Positions 53,089 to 60,604 of a DNA stretch of 64,000 bases are shown piece by piece. The notes under the pieces were generated by a model that did not search any database, was not told the DNA's origin, and was given only the letters and a program-made list of their open reading frames with translations. The position numbers and the translations under genes were made by a program. The DNA comes from SAR202 cluster bacterium (GTDB taxonomy: Bacteria > Chloroflexota > Dehalococcoidia > Lucifugimonadales > UBA2985), in the NCBI GenBank assembly GCA_009391535.1, contig VFHP01000009.1, positions 29,672 to 93,671 of the forward strand, given 5' to 3'. How positions within the stretch are numbered: the first letter of the stretch is position 1; each line of letters starts with the position of its first letter.

Positions 53089-54011
53089 TTTGAGATGTTT
53101 CCAATGAGTTGTTTGGTTTGCGATTCGAGATCAGGCATGTTGATCTTAGAAAATATTCTAGCCAGTCTGTTGAGACATGTGTGTCTTTCTAGTACAGTGT
53201 CCTTAACCCTGTCAAAATTATTATCGTCTTCAGCTATTTCCTTTTGGGTTCCGCAGACAAATCTGCCCACCTTTAAGACACCATCTAAAACGTCCTTCAT
53301 CTTGTCTGTCTGAGCATCATACTTACAATGATAGTATGTCTTGTTTCCGTATATCGTGGCATCAAAAAAGGCTTGCGGTATATAAGGATCTTCAACTGAT
53401 ACTACAAATTTGTTATATTTACCATAAAGCTCGTACATATCAAAGGCAGACATGTGTATATCCGAACCCTCTAGGGGTTGTGGGTTTTGTGTCAGGTAGT
53501 GGTATGTTTCCGCAGAAGACAGCAGCTCATCCAATCTGCCGTCACTTTTGTAGTCCGTTAGCAGGCCTAGCTCTATTTGGTATTCGGGAAACCTTCTACC
53601 CCTTCTACCAGAAAACAAGTCAGCGCCGTGCATGACACTGATAAGCTTGATCCCTTTAGAGGATAACCTGTTGAGTCTCTTGGGCTGATTGGTAAACAGT
53701 AGCGGGCAGTTTATTTTGGTTTCTTTAACAACGTGGTTTATCAGGTCAACTGTTTCTTGGGAAGAACCTGTCACGTTAACGATTAGTTTTATCCTCTGAT
53801 TTCTACGCAAGTATTTAAGCGTGTCGTCGTTTAGGAGAGTTATATGCGTAATAAAGATGTCAGGCTTTACGATATCAAACATATCAAAGACGCTGACATT
53901 AGTGTCGCTCCAGAAAGCAGACTCTACACCATTGAGGCAGTTAAGTGATTCGTGCAGGTATGCTGCTTCTGTGCTGGTGCTAGTCGTGTAGTTTTGTACT
54001 AGTGCCTTCAT
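53085..54011 (-). CDS. CgeB-like GT-B glycosyltransferase candidate
   Basis: 308 residues. Rossmann-like strands 'IKLIVNVTGSSQETVDLINH' and 'FVVSVEDPYIPQAFFDATIY' followed by 'GNKTYYHCKYDAQTDKM' resemble the C-terminal donor-site half of CgeB-like glycosyltransferases, where a fixed 'E-D-P-x-x-P-x-x-F-F/Y' follows the strand. The N-terminal half is weakly conserved. It overlaps the nucleotidyltransferase-like gene upstream by 32 bases. No diagnostic motif beyond this, so moderate confidence. Confidence 0.35.
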   Translation of the reverse strand: MKALVQNYTTSTSTEAAYLHESLNCLNGVESAFWSDTNVSVFDMFDIVKPDIFITHITLLNDDTLKYLRRNQRIKLIVNVTGSSQETVDLINHVVKETKINCPLLFTNQPKRLNRLSSKGIKLISVMHGADLFSGRRGRRFPEYQIELGLLTDYKSDGRLDELLSSAETYHYLTQNPQPLEGSDIHMSAFDMYELYGKYNKFVVSVEDPYIPQAFFDATIYGNKTYYHCKYDAQTDKMKDVLDGVLKVGRFVCGTQKEIAEDDNNFDRVKDTVLERHTCLNRLARIFSKINMPDLESQTKQLIGNISK

Positions 54012-54747
54012 AGTATCTCCGTATCATGTGGTATGTTTTTATGTTATTGACATTTATAAGTTGTTTTGCAGTGTATGGGACAACTGATATTTCAACACTA
54101 CGTATAAATCTATTTAATCCCTCGAAAAGGAACCTGTTCTTGAAGTCAATTAAAGATATAATCTCTCTCAATGTCTCTATGGCTTTTATTGAGTTTAGAT
54201 AAAGCATCTCTGACCAAACATTGTTTATCCCGTATGAAAAATTTTGTATCAACCCTTTATTGTCAGCGGTAAACCCAACGTCTAGGTTTCTAGACCCTTC
54301 CAAAGCCGACACTATATGTGTGCGGGATGGGTCTATTGATGACAAGATCTCAGGATCTAACATGAGCGAGCCGTTGGAAACTAGAACCTTACTGTTGTTG
54401 ATGTTATTAAGGCAAAGCCTCAGACTTTCGCAACAGTTTGAGTGTTGGTATATCTGATTTTCAACCACCCTAATTCTGGTGTCAGGGTAATTCTTTCTTA
54501 TATGCTTTATAACCTTCTCGGAGTCAAACCCGCAACAAACCACCACCTCGAAGTTGGAGAATACTGATTTGATTGCAGATATCTGCATGTCTATCAAACA
54601 CTGCCCGCCCATCTTCAGTAGAGGGGTCGGCCCGTATGACTTCATGCGGTACCCAGACTTTTCAGAAAGGAGTACCACACTAACAAGCTCGTCCATTCTT
54701 CTCTGAGGAGTACTCGGAGAGGTTATGAAAGTGCTTTTTCTTCGCAT
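53980..54747 (-). CDS. Sugar nucleotidyltransferase-like protein
   Basis: 255 residues; a start at 54,696 (MDELVSVVLL) would remove a 17-residue extension. 'SVVLLSEKSGYRMKSYGPTP' then 'LLKMGGQCLIDMQISAI' resembles the L-A-G-x-G-x-R-M-x-x-x-T-P-K-x-x-x-x-x-x G-x-P-L/x opening of NTP_transferase proteins. 'FEVVVCCGFDSEKVIKHIR' and 'KVLVSNGSLMLDPEIL' follow (G-S/D-x-x-x D-P). The key Gly-rich loop is altered (SEKSGYRM rather than AGGxGTRL), so activity must be checked. It may supply NDP-sugar for the cassette. Moderate confidence. Confidence 0.5.
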   Translation of the reverse strand: MRRKSTFITSPSTPQRRMDELVSVVLLSEKSGYRMKSYGPTPLLKMGGQCLIDMQISAIKSVFSNFEVVVCCGFDSEKVIKHIRKNYPDTRIRVVENQIYQHSNCCESLRLCLNNINNSKVLVSNGSLMLDPEILSSIDPSRTHIVSALEGSRNLDVGFTADNKGLIQNFSYGINNVWSEMLYLNSIKAIETLREIISLIDFKNRFLFEGLNRFIRSVEISVVPYTAKQLINVNNIKTYHMIRRYYEGTSTKLHD

Positions 54748-54753
54748 AGAAAT

Positions 54754-55746
54754 CTAGCCTAGCCACCTATTGTTTTCTAGTGTCCACCGTATAGTCTTCT
54801 CTAAACTATCCTCAAAGTTAATAGGAAGTGACCATCCCAAGGACTCCATTTTTCCACCATCCAAAGCGTATCTGAGGTCATGTCCGGGTCGGCTGCTGTG
54901 AAAGTCTAACAGTTCATAGTTCAGCGGCTTACCAACAACACCCGCTATAAATTGAGCCATCTGCAAGTTGTCAACTTCCTTTTCTCCTACTATATTATAC
55001 TTCTCTCTCTGCTCCCATTTTCCTTGCATTAAGAATAATACTGCCGCCGAGGTATTTCTAGCATGTATATAATGCCTCCTGCCGGGTTGACCCTCTGGGC
55101 TGGCATGGATATAAACCTTCTCTCCGGTTAGCGCCCTATTGACACACATGGGGATGAACTTTTCAGGATGTTGACGTTCCCCAAAGACGTTCATGCAGTG
55201 GGTTATGACTAGAGGAAGTTTGTAGGTATTGGCAAACGCCAAACACATCTCCTCCGCCCCAGCCTTTGAGCCTGAATATGGATTAGTCGAATCATACCGA
55301 TCCCACTCTTTGTACTTAACACCTTCAGGAGCGGGGCCAAACACCTCATCAGTGGAAAAGTTTACGAACAGCTCCAGCGAGTCCAGTGATCTTGCATAAT
55401 TTAGCAGGTTAGTGGTTCCTACTACATTGTCCATAACAAAAGACATTGGGTCTTCGATACTTCTATCTACGTGTGAGCCAGCAGCTAGGTGCAGGATGTA
55501 GTCAACACGCCCTATCTGAGAAGCTGTAAATGAATTTATTTCAGCCTTGAGGTCGTGAAAGACAAAACTTACTCGGGATTTCCAGTGGTTATGAGACTCT
55601 AAGACTTCGTGTAATCTGTGAAGAGTACCGGAGCAGTCCAGTCTATCCATGCATACAATTTCCCAATCAGTCTCTTTTAGTATATGTTCACAAAGGTGGT
55701 GTCCTATAAAGCCAGAACCACCGGTCATCAGCACTTTTTTAACCAA
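54754..55746 (-). CDS. NAD-dependent sugar 4,6-dehydratase/epimerase (RmlB-like SDR)
   Basis: 330 residues from a TTG at 55,746, seven bases after AAGGAG in the end of the upstream gene; an ATG at 55,821 lies inside that gene. This start gives MVKKVLMTGGSGFIGHH, the expected Rossmann start. G-x-x-G-x-x-G near residues 9-15, 'FSTDEVFGPAPEG', catalytic Y-x-x-x-K in 'TNPYSGSKAGAEEM', and 'THCMNVFGERQHPEKFIPM' are the RmlB-type landmarks, with Asp-Glu of the 'TDE' dyad. Usually makes 4-keto-6-deoxy sugars, so the cassette may build a 6-deoxy or diamino sugar. Overlaps the upstream gene by eight bases. Confidence 0.75.
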   Translation of the reverse strand: MVKKVLMTGGSGFIGHHLCEHILKETDWEIVCMDRLDCSGTLHRLHEVLESHNHWKSRVSFVFHDLKAEINSFTASQIGRVDYILHLAAGSHVDRSIEDPMSFVMDNVVGTTNLLNYARSLDSLELFVNFSTDEVFGPAPEGVKYKEWDRYDSTNPYSGSKAGAEEMCLAFANTYKLPLVITHCMNVFGERQHPEKFIPMCVNRALTGEKVYIHASPEGQPGRRHYIHARNTSAAVLFLMQGKWEQREKYNIVGEKEVDNLQMAQFIAGVVGKPLNYELLDFHSSRPGHDLRYALDGGKMESLGWSLPINFEDSLEKTIRWTLENNRWLG

Positions 55747-56503
55747 AACTTTTCTCCTTATAAAGGTCGAGCTTTTCAGCTTCTTCTTCCATCTCTTTCT
55801 CGAATTCTTTGTACTCTCCAATATGATTACCGTAATTCATGAGGAAGGCATATGATGATATAAAGCCTATCTCATTAAGTCTGAAGAATACCACTTTGTC
55901 CATGTCTTCATTTATAACCTTGTCAATGTACGGCAACATACCGTCGTGTAAAGCGGTTTTAATCGAAAGAAAGCTATAGTAGCTAAAACTCTTTTCGCAT
56001 TTCTTAAAGACATCATACTCTCTCATGCTGCTTGCTATATTAAATACCACTTGAGCCTTGATTCCCAAATTCTTAATATCGCAAAGAAGTCTAGTTCCCA
56101 GCTTTCTCTGCTCCTTGTTAGCCTCAAACGGCTGAGACAAAACTATGGAAAGTTTATCAGCAGGATAGTTTATATTCTTCATCGTGTTGAAGAAATTATT
56201 AAAGTCCTCCTCTGTTGCATCATCAAGTTCCACAGAAATAAAAATCGAGGGCTTGATTGAGTCCCTAGCCTTTGCCATTTCAGGGTCTTCAGTGCTATGT
56301 TCTGTAGGCCTAGCGAGATTACACAACCTCTTTACGACAAAGAACTCCTTCTCCTCGTCGTATGCCTCGAAGAGTTCCCCCCTCTCAAGGAACTTTTCAG
56401 TCCTACCAAACTTACATCCTATCTGTGTATCGCCTTCGTAGATTGCGAAAGCACACCCCTTACAGCTAGTTTGAAGGCGTTTCTCTTTTTGCTTCGACTT
56501 CAT
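55739..56503 (-). CDS. Hypothetical protein with four-Cys N-terminal site and GT-A-like core
   Basis: 254 residues. Cysteines at 14, 17, 30 and 61 (C-x2-C-x12-C-x30-C) could bind zinc or a metal cluster. Residues about 88-120 ('SIFISVELDDATEEDFNNFF') start a GT-A-like Rossmann core ('NINYPADKLSIVLS'), but no D-x-D is obvious. The C-terminal end is acidic/helical. It overlaps both neighbours. Function unknown; a glycosyltransferase variant with a metal-binding cap is one reading. Confidence 0.35.
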   Translation of the reverse strand: MKSKQKEKRLQTSCKGCAFAIYEGDTQIGCKFGRTEKFLERGELFEAYDEEKEFFVVKRLCNLARPTEHSTEDPEMAKARDSIKPSIFISVELDDATEEDFNNFFNTMKNINYPADKLSIVLSQPFEANKEQRKLGTRLLCDIKNLGIKAQVVFNIASSMREYDVFKKCEKSFSYYSFLSIKTALHDGMLPYIDKVINEDMDKVVFFRLNEIGFISSYAFLMNYGNHIGEYKEFEKEMEEEAEKLDLYKEKSFG

Positions 56504-56897
56504 AGTGAATACCCGCTATCCTTGTTGTTATTACTTTAAGACCCATATCTTTAACTATGGACGATACTGTGTTTGTGTCTAATATAGACTTCTTTGTAAA
56601 CAATACTTGGTTTGCTTCTTCTACGTTGATTTGATCTGCAACAATAGACCTTGCAAACAGCCTCATATCTGTCCCGCCTACTATTACGGTGCCGCCAAGC
56701 CTAAGTTTCTGCCTAGCAGTCATGATAAATATCTTGGCTTGGTCATATCCCATAGAATCTAAAGCGTCTGTGGCCAATATAAAGGAGCATTCATTATCAG
56801 AGTACCCAGAAAGATTTGCGTCTCCATTCTCGGAGACTTCCACTCTCTCGTATCCCTCTATGTGACCCTCGCTTCCGCTTACTACATGTATTTTCAC
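56466..56897 (-). CDS. Methyltransferase-like fragment or small SAM-fold protein
   Basis: 143 residues. 'ATDALDSMGYDQAKIFIMTA' and 'RQKLRLGGTVIVGGTDMRLF' look like the post-core half of a class I SAM methyltransferase (L-R/P-G-G), ending with 'LKVITTRIAGIHYEVEAKR'. The usual Gly-rich SAM motif I is absent, so it is either truncated or binds no cofactor. It overlaps both neighbours (ATGA upstream, 38 bases downstream). Likely a partner or remnant in the sugar cassette. Confidence 0.4.
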   Translation of the reverse strand: MKIHVVSGSEGHIEGYERVEVSENGDANLSGYSDNECSFILATDALDSMGYDQAKIFIMTARQKLRLGGTVIVGGTDMRLFARSIVADQINVEEANQVLFTKKSILDTNTVSSIVKDMGLKVITTRIAGIHYEVEAKRETPSN

Positions 56898-57877
56898 TTC
56901 ATCACCTCGTCAAATTTATTGTTCCAGTTATCTATAAAAACCTTTTCCGAGAATCTTTCAACGACTGTCTTTCGTGCCTCATTTCCAACCTTGTTAGCAA
57001 GGTCTGGGTTTTTTAGAAGCTCATCTATGAAGCCTCTTAACTCAGACTCGTCATTAGAAATGAATCCGTTCTTGCCATTCTCTATAACCTCCGGTATCAT
57101 ACAAGTCGCCGTAGATACAACGGCACACCCGCAAGACATGGCCTCTAAGAGAGAGGTTGGTATTGGACTCAGGGTAGAGGTGTTAAGAAAAACACTTGCT
57201 GTATTGTACTCAGTAGCCAGTTCCTTTGTAGAGGATGCTGGCTTTGAAAGACCCTCAGTATCCCCGACAACCCTAACATCTAATCCCTCCGTTATTCTCT
57301 TCCAGCCACTGTAGTTTAAGCAGTAGTCTCTGTTTATGAAATCGTTTGCAACGCTCAGTACATTGCCACTTTTCTCTACTTCGTGAGGTTTGAATGTCTC
57401 TGTGTCAACGCTGTGGTGTATAACATCAATATTATCGGCACTCATACCCCAAGCATCTCTTGAAAACTCCGATATGAATACATTATAGTCTCCAACCATT
57501 GAGGCCATTTGTTGAGCCTGTCCTTCTGGCCATTGGGGGATTGGCAGGGTGTGTTCTAGGGACACCACCGGAAGATCAAGCATTTCGTTTAGTCTTTGAG
57601 CTAGATGGAATTGACCAAACTTGCTCTGCGAGAGTATAAAATCGTATTCAATTGCTTGATAGATAGCATTTTCTGGAAGAACATAATAGTTGCTAGGCCT
57701 AGGAGCGAAGTCTTCGTTCCACTTCTTCTGACCTTCCGCGCTGAATGCATAGAAATCGTGCCCAGTTTTCGCTAGCTGGGTTTCATATCGTTCATGCGTA
57801 GGAAAGGTTAGTATATTATACTTCTTTCTCTTGCCGGAAACAGCTTCTTTTATAATGTTGATTGTGCTATTCGGCAT
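56894..57877 (-). CDS. GT4-like glycosyltransferase
   Basis: 327 residues. The C-terminal GT-B domain contains 'SVFLNTSTLSPIPTSLLEAM' followed by S-C-G-C-A-V-V-S-T and 'MIPEVIENGKNGFIS', the E-x7-E-type retaining GT4 block. The N-terminal domain ends in 'VISEFSRDAWGMS'-like text and 'VIHHSVDTETF' (the usual hinge, 'V-I-x-x-G-V-D'). Transfers a sugar from an NDP donor with retention. It overlaps the next upstream gene by eleven bases. Donor unknown. Confidence 0.7.
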   Translation of the reverse strand: MPNSTINIIKEAVSGKRKKYNILTFPTHERYETQLAKTGHDFYAFSAEGQKKWNEDFAPRPSNYYVLPENAIYQAIEYDFILSQSKFGQFHLAQRLNEMLDLPVVSLEHTLPIPQWPEGQAQQMASMVGDYNVFISEFSRDAWGMSADNIDVIHHSVDTETFKPHEVEKSGNVLSVANDFINRDYCLNYSGWKRITEGLDVRVVGDTEGLSKPASSTKELATEYNTASVFLNTSTLSPIPTSLLEAMSCGCAVVSTATCMIPEVIENGKNGFISNDESELRGFIDELLKNPDLANKVGNEARKTVVERFSEKVFIDNWNNKFDEVMK

Positions 57878-58886
57878 CTTTTACCTCGTTAAAAAGTTGG
57901 TTAAGGTTCGATTCAAATGTTTGGTATGGTACATCCTTATACGACGATGGCCCTTCAATTATTCTATGTCCAATCAGATCTGCGACAGATGATATCGGAA
58001 ACGCCGTAGCCTTTTGCATTGCACTAAACTTATCACAACTCTCGACTATTTTTTCACTAACTGTACCGTCTACGTCTACACGGACAACAACAATATCTTC
58101 AGCCGGAGGGCATGCTTTAATTATAGCTTGCTTCAAGTCTTCGCCATCAAGACCGCATTCATACATAAGAAATCTCATGGCGTCTCTATGACCTTGATAC
58201 CTTAGAGTTTTATAGTAGCAGTTCTTAACCCCCCTATCCTGCATTGATGAAACACTATGAGCGGCACCTCCGCTGGTATAGAAGGCTTCCAGTACACCTA
58301 GAGAAGTTTCAACAAGTTCCAGACCCTCCATTCCCTGCACGATTGTCTGGAATCCATTTACAAGAACCTCGCAGGAGTCTTTATATTCGTTAATCAGCCC
58401 GTCGTATGACCAAGTGCAATTATATTTCAGGTAGTTGTTGGGGTTTTTGGGAAGACCTCCAACCATCATCTTAATTGATTCTGGGCATGATTGCTTAGCC
58501 CCATCTTCAGCAATGATATTAACCCAGCCCGGAGCCAAACCTAGGTCTGTTATTACGGTTGCCCCCTTTTTCCGAGCAAGTTCGTTGATCTTACGGCTTG
58601 CAGGTACGCTACCACCAAGATCGCAGTAGGGAACGTTTGACTCAATACACTTTTCAGCTATGCTGAAATTCTGATGATAGGGCATTGCGGAAATCACAAT
58701 GTGGGCATTGTCGTTGAAGTAGTCCTCAGAGGATGCGTGTATCAAAGAAACCTTAGAAAACTCATACTCAGTATCAAACAAGTTTTTGGAATTGTTATCA
58801 ACCAAAAATATTTCATACCCAAATTTATCCATAGACCAAGCTATGGCTTGCCCCATACGTCCAGCTCCCATCACTACAGCCTTCAT
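57867..58886 (-). CDS. Saccharopine-dehydrogenase family / lysine-6-dehydrogenase-like enzyme
   Basis: 339 residues from the ATG at 58,886, after AAAGGAGG; the longer reading from 58,949 lacks a ribosome site. 'KAVVMGAGRMGQAIAWSMDK' is the Rossmann NAD(P) loop. Diagnostic family blocks: 'SNVPYCDLGGSVPASRKIN', 'GATVITDLGLAPGWVNIIA', 'GLPKNPNNYLKYNCTWS', 'EAFYTSGGAAHSV', 'YKTLRYQGHRDAMRFL' and 'AMQKATAFPISSVADLIGH'. These recall lysine 6-dehydrogenases, which convert lysine to 2-aminoadipate semialdehyde, more than the larger saccharopine enzymes. An aldehyde dehydrogenase sits two genes upstream and could take the semialdehyde onward. Carboxynorspermidine synthase, another relative, is an alternative. 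Confidence 0.65.
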   Translation of the reverse strand: MKAVVMGAGRMGQAIAWSMDKFGYEIFLVDNNSKNLFDTEYEFSKVSLIHASSEDYFNDNAHIVISAMPYHQNFSIAEKCIESNVPYCDLGGSVPASRKINELARKKGATVITDLGLAPGWVNIIAEDGAKQSCPESIKMMVGGLPKNPNNYLKYNCTWSYDGLINEYKDSCEVLVNGFQTIVQGMEGLELVETSLGVLEAFYTSGGAAHSVSSMQDRGVKNCYYKTLRYQGHRDAMRFLMYECGLDGEDLKQAIIKACPPAEDIVVVRVDVDGTVSEKIVESCDKFSAMQKATAFPISSVADLIGHRIIEGPSSYKDVPYQTFESNLNQLFNEVKDAE

Positions 58887-59047
58887 GAGCTTCCTCCTTT
58901 GAGATAATCGCCTACCCATATGTATGCTAAATTTGCTACAGCGTAGCACAGGAACACTACAGCTAAGGCGTAGTTCTTTTTATACCATAAATCTATTGAT
59001 ACCACTAGGTATAATAAAAAGGCTAATACTAAAGCCCAGACACCCAT
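58883..59047 (-). CDS. 54-residue membrane protein between ALDH and dehydrogenase
   Basis: A frame too short for most gene finders: ATG at 59,047 overlaps the aldehyde dehydrogenase stop (TAATG), and TGA at 58,883-58,885 overlaps the dehydrogenase ATG (ATGA). Translation gives MGVWALVLAFLLYLVVSIDL, then W-Y-K-K, then 'NYALAVVFLCYAVANLAYIW', ending G-D-Y-L-K-G-G-S-S. Two hydrophobic helices are joined by a basic loop, so both ends probably lie outside the cytoplasm. The tail codes for the next gene's ribosome site (AAAGGAGG). Role unknown; the tight coupling suggests it is real. Confidence 0.6.
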   Translation of the reverse strand: MGVWALVLAFLLYLVVSIDLWYKKNYALAVVFLCYAVANLAYIWVGDYLKGGSS

Positions 59048-60603
59048 TACTCCATCCCCTGCGGAAAGCTAAGTTTTTCGTCGTGGTTAACAGTCCAAGC
59101 TACCTCGTGTGTAACTGCCCTTACGGTTCTCGCCGCTGATGGGAAACCATTTCCTGATTTCTTGACTCCACCAAATCCAAGATGCGACTCAGCAGCAATA
59201 CTGCCACCGTTCCAATAACACATACCATAGTCACAGTTATCACGGCAGATCCTCGCTTTCTTAAAGTCTTCTGTAATTACTCCAACGGCCAGTCCATAAT
59301 CAGTATCGTTATAAATGCGAATAGCATCATCAACATTATCAAAGGGAATAATAGAAACATGTGGTCCGAACACCTCCTGCTTTAGGTAGGGAGCATCTCT
59401 CCATTCCGTCTTATATACCATTGGTGATACATAGTTTCCCGGACCTTTATAGGTAGGAGCAACGAGAACCTCTGCCATATCATCCTCAATTACAAGTTGA
59501 TTAAACCTCTTAACTCTCTCAAGCTGCTGCTTATTAATTAGAGGCCCCATGTAAGCTAAGCTGTTTGCTACAGGACTTACAAATGAAGATTTACCCTCAC
59601 CAAAGGCAAAGAAGTTAGAGCTATCTTTTGCTTCAGTAGCTTGCTCATCAAACGGTTGACCCGCAACTACCTGACTTGCATACTTAGTAAAGCTTTCACA
59701 AAATTTATCATAAATTCCTCTCTGTACTATAAGTCTCCCAGCAGACACGCATCGTTGCCCTGAAAGCTTAAATGCACTTGCTATACTGGCTGATACTGCT
59801 AGGTCGAAATTAGCATCATCGAAAACTATTACAGCCGATTTGCTACCAAGCTCGCAAGAGCATGTCTTATTCCAGCTATCCGCACAGACTCTGCGTATAT
59901 GCTGTCCAACTTCGGCACTGCCAGTAAAACAAATATGGTCTACCTCTGGATGCTTCGCTAACTCATCACCTACTTCACCGTCACCATGAATGAGGTTTAG
60001 AACTCCCGGTGGTATGCCAGCCTCTACGTAAGCCTTAACAGCCAGTTCTGTACTAAGTGGGGCATCTTCACTTGGTTTGATTACAACCGTATTTCCCTCT
60101 ACTAGAGCTGGGGCAGCACACCAGAATGCACCAATAGCCAAAGGAAAATTCCAAGGGCTTATAATAGCCACAACACCCTTCGGCTTCCTTAGCATGTAAG
60201 CATCCTTCTCTGGTATCTCAGAGGACAACGCTTCTCCATGAGGCATCCTGCCAGTACCAAACGCATACTGAGCCATGTGTAGGGCTTCGTTAACCTCTGC
60301 GATTGACTCGTTATAACTCTTACCTGTTTCTAGAGAGATAGCTGTAGCAAACTGATCTAAATCTCTTTCTAAGATCTTAGCAACTCTGAACAGGTACTCC
60401 GCTCTGTTGACCCTGCTAAGGTCTCTCCAGTCATCAGAAGCACTTCTAGCTGCCTCACATGCTTCGTTAATTTGCTGTGATGGTGTCTGCGGGAAGGTTC
60501 CTATTTCAGAACCATCGCAGGGGTTAGTGTTCTTCACATCGCCACCCGAGTTCCACCAAGTTCCGTCAATTAAATTTTTCCCAACGTAGTTTGTAAAATA
60601 CAT
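59047..60603 (-). CDS. NAD(P)-dependent aldehyde dehydrogenase
   Basis: 518 residues from the ATG at 60,603, five bases after GGAGG; the upstream ATG at 60,615 lies inside the previous gene. ALDH superfamily throughout: 'VVAIISPWNFPLAIGAFW', 'IKPSEDAPLSTELAVKAY', 'ICFTGSAEVGQHIRRV', catalytic Glu in 'CELGSKSAVIV' (about residue 251), catalytic Cys in 'SGQRCVSAGRLIVQ' (about 284), and 'QEVFGPHVSIIPFDNVDDAI'. G-S-K-S replaces the usual G-G-K-[SN]. It oxidises an aldehyde to an acid; with the lysine-6-dehydrogenase-like neighbour, 2-aminoadipate semialdehyde is a reasonable substrate. Unusual in phages. Confidence 0.9.
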   Translation of the reverse strand: MYFTNYVGKNLIDGTWWNSGGDVKNTNPCDGSEIGTFPQTPSQQINEACEAARSASDDWRDLSRVNRAEYLFRVAKILERDLDQFATAISLETGKSYNESIAEVNEALHMAQYAFGTGRMPHGEALSSEIPEKDAYMLRKPKGVVAIISPWNFPLAIGAFWCAAPALVEGNTVVIKPSEDAPLSTELAVKAYVEAGIPPGVLNLIHGDGEVGDELAKHPEVDHICFTGSAEVGQHIRRVCADSWNKTCSCELGSKSAVIVFDDANFDLAVSASIASAFKLSGQRCVSAGRLIVQRGIYDKFCESFTKYASQVVAGQPFDEQATEAKDSSNFFAFGEGKSSFVSPVANSLAYMGPLINKQQLERVKRFNQLVIEDDMAEVLVAPTYKGPGNYVSPMVYKTEWRDAPYLKQEVFGPHVSIIPFDNVDDAIRIYNDTDYGLAVGVITEDFKKARICRDNCDYGMCYWNGGSIAAESHLGFGGVKKSGNGFPSAARTVRAVTHEVAWTVNHDEKLSFPQGME

Positions 60604-60604
60604 A

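Noticed and set aside
53095..53635. Plus-strand frames of 72 and 99 residues opposite the CgeB-like gene
   Set aside because: Antisense to a tightly coupled operon gene, without ribosome sites or recognisable motifs.
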